Shown piece by piece: positions 1-6,166 of a DNA stretch of 12,499 nt. Origin of the DNA: Planctomycetota bacterium. GTDB taxonomy: Bacteria; Planctomycetota; Phycisphaerae; UBA1845; CAIVHJ01. The stretch spans positions 1 through 12,499 of the forward strand of contig JACZTW010000084.1 in assembly GCA_022573485.1 (NCBI GenBank), in the 5' to 3' direction. Numbering within the stretch: the first letter of the stretch is position 1; every line of letters starts with the position of its first letter. The translations under genes and the position numbers were made by a program. Under the pieces are notes generated by a model. The model was not told the origin of the DNA. It saw nothing but the letters and a program-made list of their open reading frames with translations, and made no database searches.

Positions 1-453
1 ACCGCCCGGCCGGTGTTCAGGACATTGTGGCGTTCCCACGACGACCGAGGCCAACAACACATCCAACTGACCGAATCCGCCGACCTGATGTTGGTTGCAC
101 CGGCGACCGCCAACATGATCGGCAAAGTCACCCACGGCATTGCCGACGATCTGGTCAGCACGATGGTCCTGAGCGCCGATTGCCCCGTGATGTTTGCGCC
201 GTCCATGAACGAGCGCCTGTGGAACAACACGGTCGTGCAAGCCAACGTCAAAAACTTGCAGCAGGAAGGCTATTTCTTCGTCGGGCCTGACAAGGGCTGG
301 CTCGCCTGTCGAACGGTCGGCGCCGGCAGGTTGGCGGAGCCGTCAACGATCGTCGAGGCCGTCGCACGCCAATTGCGCTCCGATCCGCCAAGAAAAAGTG
401 CTGAATCAGAGCCCAGAGCGCAAGCGACGGGTCAAGTGAAGAGTGAAGAGTGA
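1..453 (+). CDS. coaC: Phosphopantothenoylcysteine decarboxylase half of CoaBC (partial, 5' end outside window)
   Basis: This is the C-terminal part of the flavoprotein domain that decarboxylates phosphopantothenoylcysteine to phosphopantetheine in coenzyme A synthesis. The frame is open from base 1, so the GTG at 13 is probably not the start. Family motifs appear in order: HIQL (the family's catalytic His), ADLMLVAPATANMIGK, GIADDL, PSMNERLW (the PxMN active-site Asn; the usual Ala is Ser here) and GWLACRTVGAGRLAEP with the catalytic Cys. The residue after that Cys is usually Gly and is Arg here. The frame continues through a charged, linker-like tail and stops at 451-453, inside a GTGAAGA heptamer repeat. 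In most bacteria the protein continues into the synthetase domain, which here begins again in the same frame at 565. Assignment of the domain is secure; whether the split is real or assembly-dependent is not known. Confidence 0.93.
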   Translation, partial: TARPVFRTLWRSHDDRGQQHIQLTESADLMLVAPATANMIGKVTHGIADDLVSTMVLSADCPVMFAPSMNERLWNNTVVQANVKNLQQEGYFFVGPDKGWLACRTVGAGRLAEPSTIVEAVARQLRSDPPRKSAESEPRAQATGQVKSEE

Positions 454-456
454 GAA
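436..456. repeat. Heptanucleotide tandem repeat (GTGAAGA)
   Basis: Three consecutive 7-bp units: GTGAAGA, GTGAAGA and the variant GTGAGAA. The tract lies at the 3' end of the coaC frame. Three tandem units read in this frame inevitably contain TGA, so the repeat itself supplies the stop codon of coaC. Confidence 0.85.
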
Positions 457-480
457 CCACTCCGCTTCCGCATATTTAGC

Positions 481-526
481 CCCGCACCAACTTTTGTGGT
501 GAAGGTTGGTGCAAAGTTGGTGCGGG
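481..526. repeat. 14-bp perfect inverted repeat (hairpin) in the coaC-coaB spacer
   Basis: CCCGCACCAACTTT at 481-494 is exactly complementary to AAAGTTGGTGCGGG at 513-526, with an 18-nt loop that carries a further GGTTGGTG copy. No T-run follows, so it does not look like an intrinsic terminator. It could be a small palindromic mobile repeat or an RNA hairpin between the two coding halves. Confidence 0.85.
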
Positions 527-529
527 ATC

Positions 530-550
530 CTGCTGACCGCTGACCGCTTA
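530..550. repeat. Heptanucleotide tandem repeat (CCGCTGA)
   Basis: Three 7-bp units: CTGCTGA, CCGCTGA and CCGCTTA. This is the reverse complement of the TCAGCGG heptamer found inside purL at 7568-7616, so both tracts belong to one repeat family. The in-frame TGA at 541-543 lies in this tract and is a second stop between the coaC and coaB frames. Confidence 0.8.
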
Positions 551-553
551 TTC

Positions 554-567
554 GGGAGAGGGTCTTG
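554..567 (+). promoter_or_regulatory. Ribosome binding site and TTG start proposed for coaB
   Basis: GGGAG (554-558) lies 6 nt before TTG at 565-567. This is the first start-like codon in the coaB frame after the stop at 541-543. No ATG or GTG is available between that stop and the first conserved CoaB residues, so this site decides the start. A TTG start is unusual, and restart by ribosomes from the upstream half is possible. Confidence 0.5.
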
Positions 568-1239
568 GATTCTGCAATCCGCAATCCGCAATCCGCAATC
601 CGCATTCTCGTCAACGCCGGGCCGACCCGCGAGCACTTTGATCCGGTGCGCTTCATTTCCAATCCCTCGACCGGCAAACAGGGATTTGCCATCGCCCGCG
701 CCGCCCGGGATCGAGGCCATGCGGTCGTTCTCGTTGCCGGGCCGGTTGACTTGCCAGACGAGCCGGGAGTGAAAATGATCCACGTTACCACTGCCGCGGA
801 GATGGCAGACGCCTGCAAGGCCCAGTTTGAGCACTGTGATGCAGCTATCCTGACCGCGGCGGTCTGCGACTATCGCCCCAGCGAGCAATTGAGCCACAAA
901 CGTGCCAAGAGCGACGAACCATTGCAGGTCCGCCTCGAGCCCACAGAAGATATTTGCGCCGCATTGTGCCAAACGAAGGGCCGGCGCGTGGTCATCGGTT
1001 TTGCGATGGACGACCGCCAGGGCGAGCGCCGCGCGGAAGCCAAGCTCAAACGCAAGAATTGCGACGTCATAGTGGCCAATGGTCCGAAAAACATCGGTTC
1101 GGATCGGGCCACAATTCGCATCCTGCATCGTCAAGAAGGGTGGTCCGAACCGCTCAGCGGGACCAAACAGGACATCGCCCGCCACGTCATATCAGTGCTG
1201 GAAAGCCTGCACGCCGCAGCCGCGCGACCAGGCGAGTGA
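565..1239 (+). CDS. coaB: Phosphopantothenate-cysteine ligase half of CoaBC
   Basis: The protein (224 residues from the proposed TTG) is the nucleotide-dependent synthetase domain joining 4'-phosphopantothenate and cysteine, the step before the CoaC reaction. Visible motifs: ILVNAGPTREHFDPVRFISN near the N-terminus, STGKQGFAIA, TAAVCDYRP, a Lys-rich segment before LEPTEDICAAL, VIGFAMDD, and EAKLKRKNCDVIVANGP with the conserved Asn. Its length fits the isolated domain. The first ten or so residues are encoded by an AATCCGC heptamer tract (576-603), and the conserved fold starts directly after it. It lies in the same frame as coaC, 111 bp downstream, so the pair looks like one coaBC gene split at the interdomain linker. 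The halves could still work as separate subunits, which is how some organisms make them. Domain identity is firm; the exact start is not. Confidence 0.92.
   Translation: MDSAIRNPQSAIRILVNAGPTREHFDPVRFISNPSTGKQGFAIARAARDRGHAVVLVAGPVDLPDEPGVKMIHVTTAAEMADACKAQFEHCDAAILTAAVCDYRPSEQLSHKRAKSDEPLQVRLEPTEDICAALCQTKGRRVVIGFAMDDRQGERRAEAKLKRKNCDVIVANGPKNIGSDRATIRILHRQEGWSEPLSGTKQDIARHVISVLESLHAAAARPGE
576..603. repeat. Heptanucleotide tandem repeat (AATCCGC) at the coaB 5' end
   Basis: Four exact 7-bp copies of AATCCGC (576-582, 583-589, 590-596, 597-603), preceded by a degenerate unit. The tract lies between the only plausible coaB start (565) and the first conserved residues. Loss or gain of one unit would shift the coaB frame. 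Confidence 0.9.
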
Positions 1240-1620
1240 GATCGCGTTGCCAGCTTTTCTCGGAGAAATAAACTATTGGTTCCCTTTGCGTTATGGCAAA
1301 TGACGAGCGAGTTCAGCGCGGGACCGCCGGGTACGCAGATCCCCGGCGAATGGAGAAACATGACAAACTAAGCCTATGTTGTCCAATGTGATAAGCTCAT
1401 CGAGGTCTCCGCACATGAGGCAGATCGGCATCGCCGGTGGTGTGCCGCGCGCGATTGACGTATGAATCACATTGACTTACGCATCAAAAAAGAACTCAAA
1501 ATCCTCAAGAGCGGCTCTGCCAAGGGACGATAGCTCTCTGCATCGGCGCGGCGCGGAACGTGCTCGCTGTGGCCGTTTCCCTGAGCGTCGATCTTGACGG
1601 GTTTTTCCGAAAAAAGAGTA
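1240..1620. other. Gene-poor stretch after coaB
   Basis: No convincing gene is visible. A 7-bp hairpin, CGCCGGG (1325-1331) with CCCGGCG (1342-1348) and a 10-nt loop, might end coaB transcription but has no T-run. A 23-codon ATG frame at 1462-1533 has no clear ribosome binding site. A short frame around 1377-1459 reads like a decayed zinc-ribbon (QCDKLIEVSAHEA then a late Cys), but it lacks a start and a full CxxC pair. I treat this region as non-coding with possible remnants. Confidence 0.5.
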
Positions 1621-1648
1621 TTGACTTCAAGTGGTCAGCCCGTACAAT
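1621..1648 (+). promoter_or_regulatory. Sigma-70-type promoter for the surface lipoprotein gene
   Basis: TTGACT (1621-1626) and TACAAT (1643-1648) are separated by 16 bp, close to the housekeeping consensus, and follow an A-rich run. The predicted transcription start is near 1655, about 285 nt before the lipoprotein start codon. Confidence 0.6.
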
Positions 1649-1654
1649 TTCGCC

Positions 1655-1940
1655 GCAATGGCCTTGGAGCGTATCCTCTGTGTTGTCGGGGGATTATTTG
1701 ATCGTCATTGCCGCAAGAGGAGCCGCGTTGGCGCGTTGGCGGCCTTTTTTGCGACAAAACTCGTCGTTGAAGGATTTCAGGAGAAACAACAAATACTGGC
1801 CGATTGAGGCGTAGCAGCCTGATCGCCTGTGACGATGGAACTAGGCCGGGCTCGCCTGTGGACGGCGATCCGGAATTTAATTGCGAAATAACTTTCGAAA
1901 CCAAAAACGAAGATTCAATCACGAAACTGGAGGAATTCTA
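1655..1940 (+). other. Long 5' leader of the lipoprotein gene, with strong ribosome binding site
   Basis: If the promoter at 1621-1648 is used, this stretch is an untranslated leader. Its last bases hold GGAGGA (1929-1934), 6 nt before ATG 1941. This is one of the strongest Shine-Dalgarno sequences in the window and decides the start over the in-frame GTG-like or other upstream codons around 1881. I recognise no known riboswitch in it. Confidence 0.45.
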
Positions 1941-4900
1941 ATGCAACGTTCACAACAAACAAAGGCCCGTTTCACACGGCTGTGTCAAATCGGGGCAGTT
2001 CTACTGGCTGTACCGATCCTCATGGCGATCGGTTGCCCACTGACGGTCACGGTCAATTGTCCCACTGCGGGTGAGGCGGGAACGGCCACCACGGTGACCG
2101 TGAGCGTGTCCTTCGGGCAGGGCGCAGCCACCTGGACCACGGACGCAACCAATGGAACCGTGGCGGACGGCGCCACGGCTTCCCCGAGCGTCACTCCGGC
2201 CGCCGCAGGCACCGTGACGGTGACCGCGACGGCGACGGACGAGGCCGGCGAGACCGCCACCGGGACCTGCGAGTTCGAGGCGACCGCCGAACCTTGCACG
2301 GATGACACGGACTGCGACGACGACCTGTTTTGCAATGGTGCCGAAACGTGCGACACCGACGCAGGCTCCTGCGTGGCGGGCACGGACCAGTGCACCGGCG
2401 ACGGCGAAAGCTGTGACGAAGCCAATGACGCTTGCATCACGACCTGCGATACCGACGCCGACTGCGACGACGGCGACGCCTGCACGACCGACACTTGTGT
2501 CAGCGGCACTTGCTCGTACGCGGCCGTGGATTGCGACGACAGCGATGCCTGCACGGACGATAGTTGCGATTCGGCCACCGGTTGCGTGAATACCGATGTT
2601 GTGTGCGACGCCGGCCAGGAATGTTCGGGCGGAGTTTGCGTGACGACCTGCTCAGCGGCCGTTGACTGTGACGACAGCGATCTCTGCACTGACGACGCCT
2701 GCGTGTCCGGCCTGTGCGACAACACCGCCAAGGATTGTGACGACAGCGACCTCTGCACGACGGATTCGTGCGATGGCGACACGGGTGACTGCGTAAACGA
2801 TGCGGTCGTATGCGACGCTGGTTTCACGTGCGACGCTGGCACGGGCGGTTGTGTTGAGACTCCCACCTGTACCGCCGACGTTGACTGCGACGACGGCCTG
2901 TTCTGCAACGGTACTGAGACCTGCGATCTGACCGATCCCGCCAATGGTGTCTGTGCTGACGGCACCGATCCGTGTGCGACGGACGAGACCTGCGATGAGC
3001 CCAATGACGATTGCATCGCCCCCCCCGGCTGCAGCGAAAGCCTCACTTTGGGGACCGATACCATTGTGTGCGGCAGCGGCGACGATTCTATCGACGGTAG
3101 TCTGGAAATCAGTGGCGGGAACCCGTTCCAGACGCTGAACAACGCAGACAACATCAGCACCGGGACCGGGACGGATACTCTGAGCGTTCAGTTCCAAAAT
3201 GGCGGAACGACCACGCCCGCGAATTTGAGCGGCGTCAATATCTTCAATCTGGAGATCACGGATGCCAACAATACCACGCTCAACATGCTGAATGCGGACT
3301 CGATCACCACGATCAACAACAACAACTCGGGTGCTGATCTGACGGTCATGAACATCCAGACGTTTGCCTCGACCGTGGGCATGACCAACACGACCCAGAA
3401 TACGACCATCACGGTGCTCGCCGCGGCCCTTGCGGCAGCGAACGATTCGGTCGATCTGAACATCACCGGTGTGACCGTTGCGGCTGGCGAACCGACCGTG
3501 ACCCTGCAACCGTCCGCGGCCGGCAGTGGCTTCGAGACCATCAATCTTGAGAGTATGGGCGGCGTGGCCAACAACCTGTTCGATCTGGTGGATGGTTTGG
3601 GCAACTCGTTTGCGACGCTCAATATTTCCGGCAGCCAGGACATCACGATCGACACCGCCCTGAACGCGACGGTGACCACCGTCAATGGCTCGGGAGCTTC
3701 GGGCGACATTGATGTTCTGCTCGGTGTCAATAATGCAACCGTCACCGGTGGTAGCGGAGATGACACGCTTCGCTTCGGTGGCAACTTCAACGCGAACGAT
3801 ACGGTCGATGGTGGCGCCGCCGCCACCGTCGACGTCCTAGAATCGACTTCGGCGAACTTTGTCGGCACCACAGCCGACCAGGGCAATGTCTCCAACGTCG
3901 AGACGATCCGCACTACGGACGTCCTCGGCGGAGACCTCAACGTCACGCACTGGGCCGCCCAGAACGCGACGGTCGCCGGCAAGGACGCTACGGCCCGCAT
4001 GATCACCATCCCTGATGGCGGCGTCGTCGAGTTCACGGCGGATGGTGGCGCCAACGCCACCACGGTGACCCTGGACGGCGACGATACCACCACCAATACG
4101 TTCAGCTTGAAGCTGAACGGAGCCGCCACCGCCGACATGGCCGGTGACCTGATCGCCACTTCTTTTGAAACCTTGAACCTGGAATGCACGGGCACCGCCG
4201 ATGGTGGCAGCAACAATCTGCAGGCCCTCCAGCTGAACAACACGGCAGCGACGGAGTCCATCATCGTAATCGGTGGTATCGCCCTGGACATCGATGGTCT
4301 CATCACTGCCGACATCGTGGACGCCAGTGCCTTTACCGGCGGTTTTGACAATGTTGATGGGGGCGCGGCCGGTGCCATCGCCATCACGACTGGCTCGGGT
4401 ATCGACAGCGTTCGTGGTAGTGCTGGTGCGGACATTATCATCACCGGTGACAGCAACGACCGCATCCAAGGTGATGCCGGCTCCGACTTGTTGACCGGTG
4501 GCAGCGGCAACGACACGTTCGATCAAGATAACATTGCCCAGGCTGATACCGACACCATCACCGACTTTAACGCCGGGACCAGCACTTCCAGCAATGACAT
4601 CTTCATCTGGGACATCAGCTCCATCGAAGCATTCGCGGCGGTCACCGATCTGGTGGACACCAGTGCCAACAGCGGCGCCGCGGGCAACAACACCTTCGTC
4701 CAATTGGGCAGCGACGGCCAAACCGTGGCCAACGCTGACATCGTCGGCCTCATTGGTGACTACACCAACGCTGCTGATGCCCTGGCAAACCAGACGAGTT
4801 GGACGATCGTGTACGGAGCTACCTTAACGGACAATGACGCGTACCTGGTCGCCTATACGAGCGGCTCGAACGTGCGTATTGCCGTGGCAGTCGATAATGG

Positions 4901-5006
4901 TGGAGGCGCCAACAGCGACGCCGTCGACACGTTGGTCGACATCGCTATTTTGCAAAACGTCTCGCTGAGCAACCTCGACAGCGGCGACTTCAATTCGGAC
5001 GCGTAG
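1941..5006 (+). CDS. Large predicted surface lipoprotein: Asp/Cys-rich repeats plus S-layer/RTX-like region
   Basis: A 1021-residue protein of unknown role, probably on the cell surface. Residues 1-32 form a Sec signal: a basic start, a hydrophobic core LLAVPILMA, then AIGC, which fits a lipoprotein cleavage site with Cys32, though Ala at -3 is weak. Residues 33-115 look like a beta-sandwich (Big/Ig-like) domain. Residues 119-363 are four Asp/Cys-rich modules in the order A-B-B'-A': A types contain LFCNGxETCD, B types contain CDDSDxCTxDSCD. Residues 364-825 are rich in Thr, Asn and Gly with FETINLES, TLNISGSQDITID and GGSGDDTLRFGG, resembling S-layer and RTX proteins. Calcium-binding nonapeptide repeats occur at 378-386, 603-614 and 826-860. 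The C-terminal 160 residues contain TDTITDF and DAYLVAYTSG, as in RTX tails. A Sec lipoprotein signal on an RTX-like protein is unexpected, since RTX proteins usually use type I secretion. A strong terminator follows. Confidence 0.85.
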   Translation: MQRSQQTKARFTRLCQIGAVLLAVPILMAIGCPLTVTVNCPTAGEAGTATTVTVSVSFGQGAATWTTDATNGTVADGATASPSVTPAAAGTVTVTATATDEAGETATGTCEFEATAEPCTDDTDCDDDLFCNGAETCDTDAGSCVAGTDQCTGDGESCDEANDACITTCDTDADCDDGDACTTDTCVSGTCSYAAVDCDDSDACTDDSCDSATGCVNTDVVCDAGQECSGGVCVTTCSAAVDCDDSDLCTDDACVSGLCDNTAKDCDDSDLCTTDSCDGDTGDCVNDAVVCDAGFTCDAGTGGCVETPTCTADVDCDDGLFCNGTETCDLTDPANGVCADGTDPCATDETCDEPNDDCIAPPGCSESLTLGTDTIVCGSGDDSIDGSLEISGGNPFQTLNNADNISTGTGTDTLSVQFQNGGTTTPANLSGVNIFNLEITDANNTTLNMLNADSITTINNNNSGADLTVMNIQTFASTVGMTNTTQNTTITVLAAALAAANDSVDLNITGVTVAAGEPTVTLQPSAAGSGFETINLESMGGVANNLFDLVDGLGNSFATLNISGSQDITIDTALNATVTTVNGSGASGDIDVLLGVNNATVTGGSGDDTLRFGGNFNANDTVDGGAAATVDVLESTSANFVGTTADQGNVSNVETIRTTDVLGGDLNVTHWAAQNATVAGKDATARMITIPDGGVVEFTADGGANATTVTLDGDDTTTNTFSLKLNGAATADMAGDLIATSFETLNLECTGTADGGSNNLQALQLNNTAATESIIVIGGIALDIDGLITADIVDASAFTGGFDNVDGGAAGAIAITTGSGIDSVRGSAGADIIITGDSNDRIQGDAGSDLLTGGSGNDTFDQDNIAQADTDTITDFNAGTSTSSNDIFIWDISSIEAFAAVTDLVDTSANSGAAGNNTFVQLGSDGQTVANADIVGLIGDYTNAADALANQTSWTIVYGATLTDNDAYLVAYTSGSNVRIAVAVDNGGGANSDAVDTLVDIAILQNVSLSNLDSGDFNSDA

Positions 5007-5031
5007 GCTGTTGATCGGCAAAGTTTTGTAG

Positions 5032-5048
5032 GGTGGGCATGGCCCACC
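5032..5048. repeat. Short palindrome GGTGGGC-ATG-GCCCACC
   Basis: A 7-bp perfect inverted repeat with a 3-nt loop, 26 bp after the lipoprotein stop. Its GTGGGCC/GGCCCAC core recurs at the ends of the 83-bp module B repeats, so it may be a short member of the same family. Confidence 0.6.
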
Positions 5049-5067
5049 ACTACTCAGCAGATTAAGA

Positions 5068-5105
5068 AGAGCCCGGTGGTATTGAGCCGCCGGGCTCTTT
5101 CTTTT
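5068..5105 (+). terminator. Rho-independent terminator after the lipoprotein gene
   Basis: AGAGCCCGGTGG (5068-5079) pairs with CCGCCGGGCTCT (5087-5098): a 12-bp stem with one G-T pair, a 7-nt loop, then TTTCTTTT. It is the first of four closely related terminators in this region. Confidence 0.88.
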
Positions 5106-5112
5106 ATTGCGA

Positions 5113-5141
5113 TGGACTTGTCCTGTCTTGAATGCAATAAT
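5113..5141 (+). promoter_or_regulatory. Promoter of first small paralogue
   Basis: TGGACT (5113-5118), 17-bp spacer, AATAAT (5136-5141). The same boxes and spacing are kept in the second copy at 5544-5572, which supports function. Its -35 box lies just behind the terminator. Confidence 0.55.
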
Positions 5142-5171
5142 GGTGATGAGGCTGTTTTCGGAGTTGCTGAA

Positions 5172-5420
5172 ATGACCATTGAGCAATTGAGAAAGGCTTA
5201 TCGTGCTGAGCCGTTCAAGCCGTTTACCATCAGTTTGACCGATGGGCGCAGGTTCTATGTGGGGCATCAGGAATACCTTTCGATTGCACCACAGGCCCAA
5301 AGAACATTTGTGGTGGCTTCTGAAGGCGAAGAGTATTCCGTCGTTGATTTGTTGCTGGTCACCTCGCTCGACTACAAGAACGCCCGCCCCAATGGCCGGT
5401 CCAGGCGAAAGAAATCTTAG
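5172..5420 (+). CDS. Small conserved protein of unknown function, paralogue 1
   Basis: An 82-residue soluble protein with no signal or membrane segment. I do not recognise a named domain. It shares with its two neighbours the pattern MTIEQLRKxY, PFxPFxIxxxDGRxxxVxHxExLxI, VDLLLVTSL and a basic, Lys/Arg-rich tail. The start at 5172 is chosen because GGAG (5160-5163) sits 8 nt upstream and because the same arrangement is kept in the second copy. An in-frame GTG at 5076 lies within the terminator hairpin and is unlikely; an in-frame ATG at 5112 overlaps the -35 promoter box. The gene has its own promoter and is followed by repeat R1 and a terminator, so it looks like an independent unit. I associate proteins of this type with planctomycetes, but no function can be given. 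Confidence 0.75.
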   Translation: MTIEQLRKAYRAEPFKPFTISLTDGRRFYVGHQEYLSIAPQAQRTFVVASEGEEYSVVDLLLVTSLDYKNARPNGRSRRKKS

Positions 5421-5451
5421 CTTCGTATCCATAATGATGCTCTCGATGTCC

Positions 5452-5494
5452 AGCCATGTAGGTCGGGTCCTCGACCCGACAAAAGTGAAGTGAA
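5452..5494. repeat. Repeat R1, copy 1 (palindromic, after paralogue 1)
   Basis: The core GTCGGGTC-CTC-GACCCGAC (5462-5480) is a perfect 8-bp inverted repeat with a 3-nt loop. It is preceded by AGCCATGTAG and followed by AAGTGAAGTGAA. Related copies follow the third paralogue and hicB. Confidence 0.85.
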
Positions 5495-5498
5495 TCAC

Positions 5499-5536
5499 AG
5501 AGCCCGGTGGTATTGAGCCGCCGGGCTCTTTCTCTT
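5499..5536 (+). terminator. Rho-independent terminator between paralogues 1 and 2
   Basis: Almost base for base the same as the terminator at 5068-5105: AGAGCCCGGTGG (5499-5510) pairs with CCGCCGGGCTCT (5518-5529), then TTTCTCTTA. It lies 5 bp after repeat R1. Confidence 0.87.
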
Positions 5537-5543
5537 ATTGCGA

Positions 5544-5572
5544 TGGACTTGTGCAGTCTTGAATGCAATAAT
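5544..5572 (+). promoter_or_regulatory. Promoter of second small paralogue
   Basis: TGGACT (5544-5549), 17-bp spacer, AATAAT (5567-5572), matching the copy at 5113-5141 in sequence and spacing. Confidence 0.55.
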
Positions 5573-5602
5573 AGTTATGCGACTCTTTTCGGAGACGGTA
5601 GC

Positions 5603-5836
5603 ATGACCATCGAGCAGTTGCGTAAGCATTATAACTCCCGTCCATTTGTCCCATTTCGGATTTTCATTGCAGACGGGCGGCATTTGGACGTAAAGCACCC
5701 GGAATTTCTGGCCATCACACCGGGTGGGCGGACCATTATTGTGGTCGATTCAGAGCATACGGCAGAGGCAGTCGATCTTCTTTTGGTGACTAGCCTCAAG
5801 CCGATCAAGAATAGCTCACGGCGCAAGCGTAAATGA
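5603..5836 (+). CDS. Small conserved protein of unknown function, paralogue 2
   Basis: A 77-residue soluble protein clearly related to the product at 5172-5420: MTIEQLRKHYNSRPFVPFRI, DGRHLDVKHPEFLAITP, EAVDLLLVTSL and a basic end SSRRKRK. GGAG (5591-5594) lies 8 nt before the ATG, as in the first copy. The terminator, promoter and leader upstream are also near copies of those of the first gene, so the whole unit arose by tandem duplication. The proteins have diverged more than the flanking control regions have, which is odd for a simple recent duplication. Function unknown; the basic tail could bind nucleic acid, but that is only a guess. Confidence 0.78.
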   Translation: MTIEQLRKHYNSRPFVPFRIFIADGRHLDVKHPEFLAITPGGRTIIVVDSEHTAEAVDLLLVTSLKPIKNSSRRKRK

Positions 5837-5887
5837 TGGGTTGTGCCGGTTGCCCATGACCCGCCGCAACGAAGCGTAGAAAAAGAA

Positions 5888-5925
5888 GAGCCCAGTTGCT
5901 TTCAAGCCGCCGGGCTCTTTCTTTG
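5888..5925 (+). terminator. Rho-independent terminator after paralogue 2
   Basis: AGAGCCC (5888-5894) pairs with GGGCTCT (5913-5919), followed by TTCTTT. The inner stem has mismatches compared with the sister terminators. No R1 repeat lies between the gene and this hairpin, unlike after paralogue 1. Confidence 0.8.
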
Positions 5926-5967
5926 CGCGCGTCAGTGTCCGTCATCGTAACTTTGGTGGCATGGCGA

Positions 5968-5996
5968 TTGTGGTAGCGCGTCATTCGGCCTACAAT
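5968..5996 (+). promoter_or_regulatory. Possible promoter upstream of duplicated purL 5' fragment
   Basis: TTGTGG (5968-5973), 17-bp spacer, TACAAT (5991-5996). The -10 box belongs to module A and equals that of purL; the -35 box differs from that of purL and is weaker. Confidence 0.4.
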
Positions 5997-6079
5997 CGCA
6001 AGCCAGATGCAAACCAATGGTGAGCGCAAAGCGTCCTGCCATTCGATGTGGGGCGCGGAAGTATCGGAGAAGGCTCCGC
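5988..6079. repeat. Module A, copy 1 (92 bp, duplicates purL promoter and first codons)
   Basis: Aligns without gaps to 7302-7393, about 80 of 92 positions identical by eye, most differences being transitions. The matching region in copy 2 holds the -10 box, start codon and first 24 codons of purL. Confidence 0.85.
6007..6079 (+). pseudogene. Fragment of purL 5' end
   Basis: Starting at ATG 6007 the frame reads MQTNGERKASCHSMWGAEVS then EKAP. In purL from 7321 it reads MQANDERKASRHSIWRVEVS then EKAP. After this the similarity to purL stops and the frame runs on through module B to a stop at 6324 without recognisable content. I read it as a duplicated purL 5' fragment that may still be transcribed, not as a functional gene. 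A short chimeric peptide cannot be excluded. Confidence 0.6.
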
Positions 6080-6083
6080 CAGG

Positions 6084-6166
6084 ACGGGTGGCCCATGTCT
6101 TCAGACGTGGGGGACGCGAATTCAAATGTAGTTCGAGTTCCCCACCTTTGAAAAGGTGGGCCAGCC
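6084..6166. repeat. Module B, copy 1 (83 bp, inverted termini)
   Basis: Same length as and about 92% identical to 7218-7300 (7 differences counted), in the same orientation. The ends are partly inverted: GGTGGCCCA near the left and TGGGCCA near the right, with inner arms GTGGGGGA and TTCCCCAC. A hairpin-forming, MITE-like sequence is the simplest description. Confidence 0.85.

Noticed and set aside
1560..1814. An 84-codon plus-strand frame before the lipoprotein gene
   Set aside because: It spans the promoter at 1621-1648, has no ribosome binding site and no recognisable protein features.
1985..4721. Long open frames on the minus strand opposite the lipoprotein gene (391, 442 and 294 codons)
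   Set aside because: They mirror the repetitive, GC-rich codons of the plus-strand gene and show only low-complexity Ser/Val/Thr or Gly/Arg/Val runs, with no family motif or ribosome binding site.
5076..5171. Upstream starts for paralogues 1 and 2 (GTG at 5076 and 5507)
   Set aside because: Both GTG codons lie inside terminator hairpins and before the promoters; the ATGs at 5172 and 5603 each have GGAG 8 nt upstream.
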